Shown one piece after another: positions 36,599-46,480 of a DNA stretch of 64,000 nt (the stretch's first letter is position 1; every line of letters begins with the position of its first letter). A program made the translations under genes and the position numbers. Source of the stretch: Novosphingobium sp. HII-3 (GTDB taxonomy: Bacteria; Pseudomonadota; Alphaproteobacteria; Sphingomonadales; Sphingomonadaceae); the NCBI RefSeq assembly GCF_002916655.1, contig NZ_PPSM01000088.1, positions 55,351 to 119,350 of the forward strand, in the 5' to 3' direction. The notes beneath the pieces were generated by a model. The model was not told the origin of the DNA. It saw only the letters and a program-made list of their open reading frames with translations, and ran no database searches.

Positions 36599-38194
36599 TC
36601 AGGCCTCCGGAGCGAGGCTGAGAATTAACCCTTCATCGGGCAGAAGTGTCCCGTCGTAAGGTCTGGCCTGCAGGGTCGACGCAAGAACGTCTCGCACGCT
36701 TTCGGCCTGTCGGATCAGAGGCTGGACAGGTTCCGGACCGAGGTTGAGGAGGACGCGCAAACGCTCCCCTTCGTGTTGACGAACGTAGGACAGCACGTCG
36801 CCCTCTGCCTTCTCCATCGTGAAAGACCCGACGGATAGCGCTGGATGCGCCCGTCGAAGGGCGAGAAGATGGCGATAGAAGTTGAGCATAGAGCCGGGGT
36901 CCCTCTCCTGCGCTGCGACGTTTCGCGTCGGCCAGTCGTCGTTGAGCGGCAGCCACGGCTCACTCGTGCTGAAGCCGGCGTGGGGGCTCGCATCCCACGG
37001 CATAGGCGTGCGGGACCGATCGCGCCCGATGTTGAGGCTGGGCTGACGAAAATGCTGCGGATCGCGCATGCGCTCTGGAGGAATCGTCACGTGCCCTATC
37101 CCCAGCTCATCGCCTTCGTACAAGGTTGGCGTACCGCGCAGCGTCAGCAGGAGCATGGCCGCCACGCGCGCCTGCGCCTCGCCAATCCGCGCGGCGATAC
37201 GCGGAGCATCGTGGCTGCCGATGACCCAATTCGGCCATCCGAAGCCCGGGAGAGAGGCTTCGTAGTCCTCTATAACGGCACGCAGGTGCGCGGCGTCCCA
37301 CGGGCTTTCAATCAAATGGAAGTTGAAAGGCAAATGCACCTGCGGGCGTTCGGGCGTGCCGTACCACCGCGCGTGACGTTCGGCAGGCAGGAAGATCTCT
37401 CCTACGAGCAGCCGTTCGCCATAATCTTCGGCCAGCGCCCGCATTTCCGCAGAAATCTCATGCGCTTCGGGCTGATCGGTCGAGAAGTGCTGGAGCAGGC
37501 GGTCACGTTCCGTGACATCGGGGGTCCAGTCCGGGTTGAGCGGATTGTCAGGGAACGCCTGATGCTTCACGATGTGCCACAGTACGTCGATCCGGAACCC
37601 GTCAACGCCGCGACTGAGCCAGAAGTGAAGCACGTCGCTCATGGCGGCGCGGACCTCCGGATTCCTCCAGTTGAGGTCCGGCTGTTCCTTCAGAAAGGCA
37701 TGGAGGTAGTACTGGCCGGTGGCCTCGTCCCATTCCCAGGATGAACCGCCGAAGTCGCTGATCCAGTTGTTGGGAACGCCGCCACCCGGCGCAGGATCGC
37801 GCCAGATGTACCAGTCACGCTTGGGATTGTCTCGGGAGGAGCGGCTTTCGATGAACCACGGATGCCGGTCGGAGGTATGGTTCGGCACGAAATCGAGCAG
37901 CAGCTTGAGCCCTCGTGCGTGCACGGCCGCAATCAGTCGGTCGAATGCCTCAAGATCGCCGAAGATGGGGTCTATGTCGCAGTAGTCCGCCACATCGTAG
38001 CCGAAATCGGCCATCGGCGAGGGATAGATGGGGGAGAGCCAGATGGCATCGACACCAAGCGCGGCCACATAGTCGAGGCGCGCTTCGATGCCGGCCAGAT
38101 CGCCGATTCCGTCACCGTTGGAGTCCTGAAAGGAACGGGGATAGATCTGGTAGATCACGCCACGTTCCCACCAGGGTATTTGCCTCTCGCGCAT
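36599..38194 (-). CDS. GH13 alpha-glucosidase
   Basis: This 531-residue enzyme has the (beta/alpha)8 pattern of oligo-alpha-glucosidases. It starts WWERGVIYQIYPRSFQDSNGDGIGDL. Region I reads LLDFVPNHTSDRHPWF. The nucleophile aspartate is in DGFRIDVLW (near 200), the acid glutamate in LVGEIFLP (near 267) and the transition-state aspartate in GSHDAPRI (near 327). The open frame extends to 38404, but that N-terminal stretch is out of family, so I placed the start at 38194. No signal peptide is seen, so it is cytoplasmic. Confidence 0.88.
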   Translation of the reverse strand: MRERQIPWWERGVIYQIYPRSFQDSNGDGIGDLAGIEARLDYVAALGVDAIWLSPIYPSPMADFGYDVADYCDIDPIFGDLEAFDRLIAAVHARGLKLLLDFVPNHTSDRHPWFIESRSSRDNPKRDWYIWRDPAPGGGVPNNWISDFGGSSWEWDEATGQYYLHAFLKEQPDLNWRNPEVRAAMSDVLHFWLSRGVDGFRIDVLWHIVKHQAFPDNPLNPDWTPDVTERDRLLQHFSTDQPEAHEISAEMRALAEDYGERLLVGEIFLPAERHARWYGTPERPQVHLPFNFHLIESPWDAAHLRAVIEDYEASLPGFGWPNWVIGSHDAPRIAARIGEAQARVAAMLLLTLRGTPTLYEGDELGIGHVTIPPERMRDPQHFRQPSLNIGRDRSRTPMPWDASPHAGFSTSEPWLPLNDDWPTRNVAAQERDPGSMLNFYRHLLALRRAHPALSVGSFTMEKAEGDVLSYVRQHEGERLRVLLNLGPEPVQPLIRQAESVRDVLASTLQARPYDGTLLPDEGLILSLAPEA

Positions 38195-38302
38195 CATGTG
38201 CAGCGTAAAGCCCGAGGGTGACGGCAGTTCCGAGGCACGCTGCTCGCCCGCGAACCGGCGCTGCAAGCTCTTGATCTGCTTTAGCCGGTTGCAAACACCG
38301 GA

Positions 38303-39346
38303 GTGCTGGATCGTTCTGCAACAACCATGCGACCCGCCGGTTACATCGGGGCTGGTCAGGCTTCGGAGATGTGGCGAATGTACGTGACGACCCGCGATCA
38401 ACAAGGACCCGCGAGCCGCGACGCCGCGCTACTCCAGTTGCTCACCGGCCTTCGCGGCGCCGGCTACTCCTTCGTTACGCCCACCCCGGCCACGCATGCA
38501 CGGGTACTCGCACGGCCGGATCGTGCCATCGCCCGGACGACGCGCGACATCTTCGGGTGGAGCCTGCCCTTTGATCGCGACGCCATCCCAGCGGCCTTAC
38601 TGTCGCTTATGACAGACGCCGGCATAGTCGAGGATGAGGGAGCGCTTTGCCGTTCGACCGTGCGGGTCTCCTCACTCGGCCCTGACCTCTATCTCCACTC
38701 CGCCTATCCCACCGAGAGCCGGGATGCCGTATTCTTCGGGCCGGACAGCTACCGGTTTGCCCGGCTGATCACATCCGAGCTTCAGACTATGCCGCCGCCG
38801 GCCGGCGCTCACGTCGTCGACATGGGAACAGGTTCTGGCGTCGGAGTCATTGTGGCCGCCCATCTCTGTTCCAAACCGTCGCTGACGATCACCGACATCA
38901 ATCCGCAGGCGCTGCGATTTGCCGAGATCAACTTGGCGTCGGCCGGATTCGCGGCAACGGCGGTGCTCGGCTCGACGCTGGAATCCATCGTGGACCCCAT
39001 TGACCTTGCCCTCGCCAATCCCCCCTTCATGGTCGATGAAAGTGCGCGCGACTACCGCGATGGTGGTGGACACCACGGCAGCGGCATTTCCCTTTCGATG
39101 GCGCGGATGGCGGCCGCTCGCCTGGCGCCGGGTGGCCGCTTCATTCTTTACACGGGAAGCGCCTTCGTCGACGGAGAGGATCATCTGGCGCGCGAGTTGC
39201 ACACGGTCGCTGCGGATGCAGGCTGTTCGCTGCGCTACGAGGAAATCGATCCGGACGTCTTCGGGGAAGAGCTCGAGAACCCCGCCTACGCGAAAGTGGA
39301 ACGGATCGCTGCAGTTGCCGCCGTGATGCGGCGGCCGTCAGCCTAG
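38303..39346 (+). CDS. class I SAM-dependent methyltransferase (HemK/RsmC-like)
   Basis: This 347-residue protein has SAM motif I VVDMGTGSGVGVIVAA near residue 172 and the NPPF motif (LALANPPFMVDES) near 240. That motif marks methylases acting on a planar nitrogen of glutamine, adenine or guanine. An N-terminal domain of about 130 residues precedes the fold, as in PrmC- or RsmC-like proteins. The start may be 38369 instead. It is divergent from the GH13 gene. The target is unknown. Confidence 0.78.
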   Translation: MLDRSATTMRPAGYIGAGQASEMWRMYVTTRDQQGPASRDAALLQLLTGLRGAGYSFVTPTPATHARVLARPDRAIARTTRDIFGWSLPFDRDAIPAALLSLMTDAGIVEDEGALCRSTVRVSSLGPDLYLHSAYPTESRDAVFFGPDSYRFARLITSELQTMPPPAGAHVVDMGTGSGVGVIVAAHLCSKPSLTITDINPQALRFAEINLASAGFAATAVLGSTLESIVDPIDLALANPPFMVDESARDYRDGGGHHGSGISLSMARMAAARLAPGGRFILYTGSAFVDGEDHLARELHTVAADAGCSLRYEEIDPDVFGEELENPAYAKVERIAAVAAVMRRPSA

Positions 39347-39501
39347 TTCCGCCTTATCACGACGAGTGGCCCCCTGTCTTGCTATGGGGCTCCTGCATGC
39401 GGATGGGGCTCGCCGATGAGAAGGCCCCTTCGGGATCAGAGGCTTAACGCAATAGCCACACGCATGATCAGAGCGGACGGCTTCGCCAGCTTCACCCGTC
39501 C

Positions 39502-40281
39502 CTAATCCAGCCTGGTCACGCTTACGGTCTGCGATAGCAGTTCGGCTTGCCCAAAGATCGTCATGAAGGAAATATCCGTCGCATCTCGCCCTACCGCAAT
39601 CCGGATCAGGCCTTCGGTGGGCGCAAGTCCGCTTGCATCCACCAGATGCCAGCATCCGTCCAGCCATACGTCGACGACGGCGTGGAAGTCCGGAGGGTCC
39701 AGCTTCCAGGCATAGGCAGAGACCAGGCGCGCGGGAATCCCGGCGGCGCGGCTGAACGCCGCCATGACATGCGCGAAGTCGCGGCATACGCCTTCACGTG
39801 CCACGAAGGTGTCGACCGCGCTCGTCATCTGGTTGCTGGCTCCGCTGCGATAATCGATATGCTCTGCGATCCAGGCTGCCATCGCGCTGACCAGCGCCCC
39901 GCCTTCCAGCGGCCCAAACTCCCGGGCCACAAAGGAGGTAAAGCGGTCCGACTGGCAGAACCGGCTTGGCCAGAGGTAGGGGATGACGTGAGCAGGCAAG
40001 GCGCGACGGGGCGTGACGCTCAGGCCGTCGATCGGAACAGCCTGCCTTTCGACGGCGAGCAGACCGCGGTACTCCGCTCGAAAGTCCCCTTCGGCATGGA
40101 CCCAGGTCCGACGCCCCACACCATCGTCGCCCGGCACCGTCTGAAGCGGTTCGGCGACATTCACGGTCAGCCTGTCCTCGATGAGCCGCTGCTCCGCTGT
40201 CGGAGCCGCTTCGATTGCAAGCAGGATGTCCGCAGGTGCCAACATCCGGTAGTTCAACAGGGCTTCTACTTGCAAGCGCAT
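39502..40281 (-). CDS. transglutaminase-like cysteine peptidase family protein
   Basis: This 259-residue cytoplasmic protein has the core triad of the transglutaminase-like fold: cysteine in EGVCRDFAHVM (near 165), histidine in DFHAVVDVWLD (near 203) and aspartate in HLVDASG (near 216). The first 130 residues form the beta-rich N-domain usual for bacterial members. Some members act as proteases in cell-envelope or protein turnover. The gene stands alone between two gaps of 155 and 180 bp in which I see no other gene. Confidence 0.82.
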   Translation of the reverse strand: MRLQVEALLNYRMLAPADILLAIEAAPTAEQRLIEDRLTVNVAEPLQTVPGDDGVGRRTWVHAEGDFRAEYRGLLAVERQAVPIDGLSVTPRRALPAHVIPYLWPSRFCQSDRFTSFVAREFGPLEGGALVSAMAAWIAEHIDYRSGASNQMTSAVDTFVAREGVCRDFAHVMAAFSRAAGIPARLVSAYAWKLDPPDFHAVVDVWLDGCWHLVDASGLAPTEGLIRIAVGRDATDISFMTIFGQAELLSQTVSVTRLD

Positions 40282-40461
40282 CTCGTCACTCCTGACGGAA
40301 ACATCTGTCGGGTTCGCGCGGTGCCCGGATCGGTCCTGCGATCGGTCTCCCGCTTAACCGGCGGGTCGGCTCAGGGCTTAAGTGCCCATGAGTTGATGGC
40401 AGCCACAGCCCGGCGTCGTTTTCCATTCAGCACCGCCTGATGCCCGACGAAGGTCACACGC

Positions 40462-41796
40462 TCATTCACCGCCCTGCTCTGCAGCGGCCTGGCCCGGCGG
40501 GCGGTTTGATGTGGGCGTGATGCGCCACACCGTGTTGGACAGGTCGTCCGCCACGATCAACGCGCCGCGCGGATCGACAGCCACGCCGACGGGGCGCCCG
40601 AATGTCGCGCCGTCCTTTTGGAACCCGGTGACGAAATCGACCGGCGCACCGGCGGGCCGGCCATCACGGAAGGGTACGAAGACTACCTTGTAGCCGACCG
40701 GCCTCTCTCGATTCCAGCTCCCGTGCATCCCCACAAAAACGCCGCTCCCAAAGCGCGCGCCCATCGCTGCGTTCGAGAATGCCAGTCCGAGCGGTGCGGT
40801 GTGCGACCCCAGCGCATAGTCCGGGCGGATCGCCTTCTTCACCATTTCCGGCTTGAAGGGGCGTACGCGCTTGTCTGGATTGTTCCCCCAGTACGCGTAG
40901 GGCCAGCCATAGAACGCGCCTGCCCGCACTGCAGTAAGATAGTCCGGCACAAGGTTCGGCCCCAGTTCGTCTCGTTCGTTGACGACGGCCCAGAGCTGTC
41001 CGATCCCCGGTTGCATCGCCAGCGCGGTCGGATTGCGAAGCCCGGTTGCAAAACGGCGAGACGCGCCCGTTTCGGCGTCGACCTGCCACACCATGGCGCG
41101 TTCTTCCTCCACGGCCATGCCGCGCTCGCCGATGTTGCTGTTCGAGCCGATGCCAACGTAAAGGAAGCGGCCGTCGTGGCTTGCAGCCAGTGCCTTGGTC
41201 CAGTGATGGTTGATCTCGGCCGGTAGACGGGTAACCGTTATCGGGGGCCCGCTGGCCCGGATCTGCCCCATCCGGTAATCGAACCGGACAAGGGCGTCCT
41301 GATTGGCCACGAACAGACGATCACCTGCCCGCGCCAATCCGTAGGGTGCATTCAGGTGTTCGGCGAAGACGACCCGGAACTCGTAACGACCGTCACCATC
41401 CGCATCGCGCAGGAGAGTCAGGCGATCGCCGCCCTTGACAGGACTGGTCCCCTTCTTCTTGATGAAGCCCGCGATGAGGTCCTTGGGACGTGTCACCGGG
41501 GCGTCGCCGCCGCCCTTCCCTTCGGCGACAAGGATGTCGCCATTCGGCAGGACGAGGGCCTGCCGGGGGATCTTGAGATCGGTGGCGATCGGTTCGACTG
41601 TGAAGCCCTTTGGAACGATGGGGCGATTGTCCCCCCAGGCAGCGGGAGCCGCGATCGTCATCGTGGGGAACAGGCCGCGCTGCTTCCCGGGCAGTTCGGG
41701 ATTTTCACCGTATTGCTGGACCTGCGTGTCGCTGCCGCATCCAGCGACCATCAGAGCGAGCGAGGCGGTCGTGAGGAGAGTTGCCTTTCTCATCAT
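40462..41796 (-). CDS. PQQ-dependent sugar dehydrogenase (sorbosone/glucose type)
   Basis: This 444-residue lipoprotein has a signal peptide ending LMVAGC (cysteine near 20). It shows the six-bladed propeller pattern of the soluble glucose/sorbosone dehydrogenase family, for example NPTALAMQPGIGQLWAVVNERDELGPNLVPDYL. The first ATG lies in an ATGA overlap with the upstream DUF2231 gene and has a strong GGAGGAGG site. It would oxidise an aldose or sorbosone in the periplasm with PQQ, complementing the alcohol dehydrogenase at 25435. The substrate is not proven. Confidence 0.82.
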   Translation of the reverse strand: MMRKATLLTTASLALMVAGCGSDTQVQQYGENPELPGKQRGLFPTMTIAAPAAWGDNRPIVPKGFTVEPIATDLKIPRQALVLPNGDILVAEGKGGGDAPVTRPKDLIAGFIKKKGTSPVKGGDRLTLLRDADGDGRYEFRVVFAEHLNAPYGLARAGDRLFVANQDALVRFDYRMGQIRASGPPITVTRLPAEINHHWTKALAASHDGRFLYVGIGSNSNIGERGMAVEEERAMVWQVDAETGASRRFATGLRNPTALAMQPGIGQLWAVVNERDELGPNLVPDYLTAVRAGAFYGWPYAYWGNNPDKRVRPFKPEMVKKAIRPDYALGSHTAPLGLAFSNAAMGARFGSGVFVGMHGSWNRERPVGYKVVFVPFRDGRPAGAPVDFVTGFQKDGATFGRPVGVAVDPRGALIVADDLSNTVWRITPTSNRPPGQAAAEQGGE

Positions 41797-42212
41797 ACTT
41801 CCTCCTCCCCGAAACGTGAAAACCCAAGCCAGGTGGCGGCGCAGCCTAGCAGGAAGACAATGACGGACAGGAAAATCGCTTCGGGCATCATGGCCCACGC
41901 ATCCTTCGCGTGGACCAGCGAGTCGACGAAGCCCAGAATGAAGGTGGCAGCGAGAAAGACCACAAACAACAGCCACCTGCGGTCCCGCCTGACTTCGTGA
42001 CGCAGCAGCCTGACAAGGCTCCACAGGAGCGCCGGTCCTTCCAATACCAATCCCCCGGCGAGGAGCCAGGACGCGAAGTTTGCCCATTGAACCTGATAGC
42101 TGGACGAGTAAGCCAGATCGCTCAGCAACGCGCCGAGGAACAATGGCAGACTGCCCGCCAGCAGAACGGCGTGAACCGGATGGATGGTGCGCCGCAGCGC
42201 TGCATTGTTCAC
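41793..42212 (-). CDS. DUF2231 membrane protein
   Basis: This 139-residue inner-membrane protein has four hydrophobic helices and the family start TIHPVHAVLLAGSLPLFLGALLSDLAY. The GTG start at 42212 has AGAGGGAAG eight bases upstream; the open frame extends to 42287. It is the first gene of a two-gene unit with the sorbosone-type dehydrogenase, an arrangement often seen in this family. A role as a haem or quinone electron carrier to the respiratory chain has been proposed for similar pairs; I cannot confirm it. Confidence 0.75.
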   Translation of the reverse strand: MNNAALRRTIHPVHAVLLAGSLPLFLGALLSDLAYSSSYQVQWANFASWLLAGGLVLEGPALLWSLVRLLRHEVRRDRRWLLFVVFLAATFILGFVDSLVHAKDAWAMMPEAIFLSVIVFLLGCAATWLGFSRFGEEEV

Positions 42213-42533
42213 CAAGATCGCTTCCCTCTGAGAGCTTGCTCGTCTGCAACTGGCGGACACCGGCGCCTGCCGGACACGACCCGGCACGTCACTTCATCAA
42301 AGCATCGGAGACCCAGTTATCCCTGCCCCAACGCGCGGGGCGGCTGATGGTTCGTTCCAAAATGAACGCAACGGTGCAAAGCAGGCCGTCGGGTGCTCTG
42401 CCGAGCGTCCGGCATGTCGCTGAAAAACCATCCGCCGCGGCGCCTTCGTATATTTTCTGTTGCCTTGCGCGGTATCCCGGATGCAGGAGGATTACCCTCG
42501 TCCTTTTCGCAATGGTAAACCGGAGCCTTCAGT
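42213..42533. other. intergenic region upstream of tetR paralogue 2
   Basis: This 321-bp divergent gap holds no gene. The main feature is CGTTC-caaaat-GAACG at 42353-42368, a small inverted repeat that could be an operator for the tetR gene at 42534. No copy of the eight-site consensus is present. Confidence 0.4.
42353..42368. promoter_or_regulatory. possible tetR operator
   Basis: CGTTC and GAACG are inverted around a 6-base spacer, about 170 bp upstream of the tetR start. It does not fit the site family found elsewhere in the window. Confidence 0.3.
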
Positions 42534-43199
42534 TTGGCCGTAAGCCCCGCCCGCCGGCGCGCCGAGCGCGCCTCGATCCGAACCACCAAGCTCAAGACTG
42601 CGGAAAGTGCCCCGACGCGCCAGTCGCTGAAGAGCGCGCAGACACGCGGGCGACTGATCGAGGCCACCATCCAGTGTCTCGTGAAGGTCGGGTACGCGCG
42701 AACGACGACCCCGCTCGTGGCGACGGAAGCGGGTCTTTCGCGCGGTGCCATGCTCCACCATTTCGAGAACAGCGCAACGCTCATACGCGCCACCATCATC
42801 GAACTGCATGAGCGGCGCCTGCGTGCATTCCGTCGATCTTCCGAAACGACGGAACACGAACCCGCCACGATGATCACGGCTTACTGGAAGCAGGTGCAGA
42901 AGCCCGCCTTCGTCGCCTTCCAGGAACTGGCGCTCGCTGCGCGCACCGACGAGGAGTTGGCTCAGATCATGCGCCCGCTCCAGGTCGAATATCGCGAGCG
43001 TTTCAACGCAGAAGCCTTCGCGCTCTTTTCCGAGTGGCGGTCCGCACCCGAGCAGTTCGCGCAGGCGATGGCGCTCTCCCAGACTCTCATCGAAGGCATG
43101 GCGATGAGCCTGATGACCGGCGCTCTGGACGAAGCGATGATTCCGGCCCTTCTCAAGATGCTTGAAGACAAGATACGTATGATGCGCCCCGCCGCCTGA
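42534..43199 (+). CDS. TetR family regulator, paralogue 2
   Basis: This 221-residue regulator has the helix-turn-helix TTTPLVATEAGLSRGAMLHHF near residue 55-75, matching paralogues 1 and 3 at all but a few positions. The body continues LHERRLRAFRRSSETTE, KPAFVAFQELALAARTDEEL and MLEDKIRMMRP. The start is TTG with a weak CGGAG upstream, so a start further in is possible. Its basic N-terminal tail is longer than in paralogue 3. It is followed by an SDR gene on the opposite strand that it may control. Confidence 0.86.
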   Translation: MAVSPARRRAERASIRTTKLKTAESAPTRQSLKSAQTRGRLIEATIQCLVKVGYARTTTPLVATEAGLSRGAMLHHFENSATLIRATIIELHERRLRAFRRSSETTEHEPATMITAYWKQVQKPAFVAFQELALAARTDEELAQIMRPLQVEYRERFNAEAFALFSEWRSAPEQFAQAMALSQTLIEGMAMSLMTGALDEAMIPALLKMLEDKIRMMRPAA

Positions 43200-44012
43200 T
43201 CATCGTGTCTGGCGGTGGCCATCGGCGTCGAAGTAGCCGGGCGGGCGGGCGTAGTACTGCGCGTCCAGCCTGCAGTCGACCAGTCCCGCATCCACTGCGA
43301 TGACCTGTGCCGTGACGTTGAGGGCATCGTCGCTGGCGAGATAGGCAAAGGCGGCGGCGACCTCGTCTGCGTCCACCACGCGGCGCAGGGGATTGCGCGC
43401 CTCTGCCGCCGTGCGCATGGTTTCCGCATCGCCATAGGCAAGCTCCGTCATGCGCGTGGGGACGTTTCCCGGCGCCACGGCGTTCACTCGTATTCCGTCC
43501 GCCGCGAGTTCGGCAGCGACCGACCGGGTAAGGCCGACTACGGCGTGCTTGGCGGCGGTATAGGCGTGGGGGCCGAGCGGCGCGAGTCCCGCCGCGCTCG
43601 CGGTAGACAGGATCACACCCCCGCCCTGCGGCCGCATGATCCGAGCCGCGTGCTTCATCCCATGGAACACGCTGTCGAGGAGCACCGCGAGAGTATCGCG
43701 CCAGGCATCGGCCGCGATATCCTCGATGCGTCCCAACGCGCCGAGTTGCCCTGCGTTGTTGATCATGCAATCAAGCCCGCCGTGGACCTCGACCGCGCGA
43801 TCGACAAGAGCGGCCACCTCGGCCTCCTGGGTGACGTCGCACCGCAGGAAGCCAGCTCCCACTTCGTCGCTCAAGTCCGCCAAAGCCTCCTCGCGGATGT
43901 CGCCCAGAATCAGCCGGGCTCCTTCGTGGGCGAAGCGCCGGGCGGTGGCGGCGCCAAGTCCGCTCGCCGCTCCGGTGATCACCGCGACCCTGCCTTCAAG
44001 CCTCGTCATCAT
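43200..44012 (-). CDS. short-chain dehydrogenase/reductase
   Basis: This 270-residue classical SDR has the cofactor loop TGAASGLGAATARRFAHEG near residue 13, an aspartate (GDIREEAL) favouring NAD, NNAG near 90, serine STASAAG and YTAAKHAV near 158. An AAGGAAACC site precedes the ATG at 44012. It lies downstream of the TonB receptor on the same strand with a 39-bp gap, so the two are probably in one operon. Possible role: oxidation of a hydroxysteroid-like or terpenoid alcohol. Confidence 0.87.
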   Translation of the reverse strand: MMTRLEGRVAVITGAASGLGAATARRFAHEGARLILGDIREEALADLSDEVGAGFLRCDVTQEAEVAALVDRAVEVHGGLDCMINNAGQLGALGRIEDIAADAWRDTLAVLLDSVFHGMKHAARIMRPQGGGVILSTASAAGLAPLGPHAYTAAKHAVVGLTRSVAAELAADGIRVNAVAPGNVPTRMTELAYGDAETMRTAAEARNPLRRVVDADEVAAAFAYLASDDALNVTAQVIAVDAGLVDCRLDAQYYARPPGYFDADGHRQTR

Positions 44013-44051
44013 GGTTTCCTTCACGACCGGGCGGCCACACGCTCTCCGCTC

Positions 44052-46480
44052 TTAGTAGTGGTACGTGACCTGCACCTGCACCGTGCGCGGAATGTTGGCG
44101 TAGCCGCGCTGGTCGCCAAGGCGGCCCGCCGCCGTGCCGGTGCCCGATCCGGTGCCCGGCGAATCCAGCGCGCCGGAGATGACGAACTGGTTGGTCAGGT
44201 TCTTGCCGATGAGCGCCAGATCCCAACCCATGTTCGAACTGAGCGTGATCGATGCATCGAGGTTCACGTATTTGGGCTGCGTCGCGATGGGATTGTCGAA
44301 CGGCGAGGCGTTGTAGCTGCTCGAGTAGCGCGCGTCGGCCGATAGCGCGAGCGAAAGGTCCGGAGTGAGGTCCGTCTCATAGCTGGTGCCGAGCGCTGCG
44401 GTCCAGCGCGGCGCGTTGGCGGTCGGCCTTCCGCTCAGGTCCTGAACGAAGAGGCCGCCGTAGGGACTGGACGCCGTCGGGTTGCATCCCTGCGCCGGCG
44501 TCTGTCCCGTGACGCAAGGCGCGATGAAGTCAACGTAGCGGGCCTTGTTATAGTTTAGCGCCCCGCGAACGATCAGCCCCGGCATGCCGATAGGCGCCCA
44601 CTCGGTCGAAACCTCGACGCCTTTGGTCCGCGCGGAGCCGGCGTTCGTGGTGATGTAGCGGAAGGTCTGCGCCTCGAAGAAGTCCACCTGCAGGTTTGTG
44701 TACTCGTACGTGTACAGCGCCACATCGAAACGAAGCTGGTTGTTGAACAGCGTCGTCTTGACGCCGCCTTCGAAGCCCTTCGCCTTTTCCGGTTCGAAGT
44801 CCAGGTCGCCCGGGACAGATGCGATGGTGTAGGAACTCTGGTTGGAGAAGCCACCCGACTTGTAGCCGGTCTTGAACCCGCCGTAGATGTTGACGTTCGG
44901 CGCCGGCTTGTACGAAGCCGTGATTTCCGGACTCCAGTTGTTGAAGGTCTGGTCCGCGTAGATCGGCTCATTCAGACGATTGATCTGTCCGGGGCGATTG
45001 ACCGGATGAACGAAGAAACTGTCCTTGGTCTCGTGCGTGTAGCGGATACCTGACGAGAGCTCGATTTCGGGAATGACCTTCCAGGTGACCTGCGCGAAGG
45101 GCGAAATCGTTTCGCCCTTGGTGTAGGAGTCCTTTCCGAAGGCGACGTATTCCCATTCCGGCCGCTGCGTACTGACCCGTACATTGCCGGAATAGACATA
45201 CTGGTCGGACTGCAGCTTCGTCTTCTGGTAAAGCACGCCGACCATCACGTTGACCGGACCATCGTAGTTGGTCTGTGCGCGCAGTTCTTCTGAAAACGCC
45301 CACCACTTTTCCCGCGAACCAACGTAGATCTGCGTGACGCGCTGCTGATAGTCGCTGTCAGTCAGCCAGCGGTTGTTCTGGTTCTGATAGTTCGTCAGCG
45401 ATGTCAGCGTGATATCGCCGAGGCTCCACTCCAGATTGTTGGTCGCCTGGTAAGAACGATATTTCGTGTAAAGCTCGCCATCATCACGTGCGAACGGAAA
45501 GTTCTCCGCGATCTCAGTCGGCATCTGGTTATGGTAATACTTCCAGTCGCGCTTGCAGGGTACGTCCGGCTGGAGCGTGCTGAACCCCGTCGCGCAGGAG
45601 AACACGATGTTGTTCCAAGCGCCTGATCAGCGGTCTCGTTGGCGGAGAACTTGAAGGTGTTGGTTATGGCATCGGTCGGCTCCCATTTCAGAGTGACGCG
45701 GCCGACGAGTTCCTTTTCCTTCGGCCCGCGACGTTCGCCGGGCAATGCAACGAGGTTCTGCACCGGCCCGCCAGCCTGGTCCGTGACCGTAAAGGGCTGC
45801 GCGGTCGCGTAATTGCGCGAGTAGCCGCCCATCATCTTGGACGCGCGCAGCGCAACGCGCACACCCAGCGTGTCCGTCAACGGAGCGGAGATCATCTGTT
45901 CGATGTATGGCCGCTCCGCCTTGAACTCGTAACCCACGCGGGTCGAACCCTCAAAACTTGGCCCGGGATCGGCGGTGCTGATCGAAATCACGCCCGCCGT
46001 AGCGTTCTTGCCGAAGAACAAGGCCTGCGGACCTTTCAGCACCTCGATGCCTGAAAGGTCGAAGAACCCCTCGTTGAGAATGCGGCCGCTGGCGTAATAG
46101 ATGCCGTCCACAATGATGGCGGTAGAGGACTCGATGCCGAGTGCGCTTGCCGGGGTGCCGATGCCCCGCAGTGAAATCTGCGCGCCTGAACCCGTGGTGG
46201 CGCGGCCTACCGTCAGGTTCGGAGTCGTGGCAGCGATGCGCTCGATGTTCGAGATGTCCTGCCGAGCGATCTGGGCCGGTGAGTACGCCGTGACCGCGAC
46301 GGGAATATCCTGAAGCGACTCCGTGCGCTTACGCGCTGTCACGACGATTTCCTCAAGTCCGCCTGCGGTGACCTGCGGCGCTGTATCCTGTGCCAGCGCC
46401 GGACTGACGAGCCCGATTGCGGAGGACGATGCCATGAGCCCGGCAAGGCACGCGCGACGGAAGCTTTGTAGGTCCTTCAT
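44052..46480 (-). pseudogene. TonB-dependent receptor, frameshifted
   Basis: The two minus-strand frames 45404-46480 and 44052-45605 together encode one receptor of about 809 residues. The first half has a signal peptide (residues 1-30), TonB box LEEIVVTARKRTES and plug IEVLKGPQALFFGKNATAGV. The second half is the barrel ending RTVQVQVTYHY, the normal aromatic end. Sense passes from ANETADQALG in one frame to NNIVFSCATGF in the other at about 45612-45622. Adding one base there would restore one frame, so a single-base deletion or a sequencing error breaks the gene. The intact barrel half suggests recent damage or an error. Confidence 0.8.
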
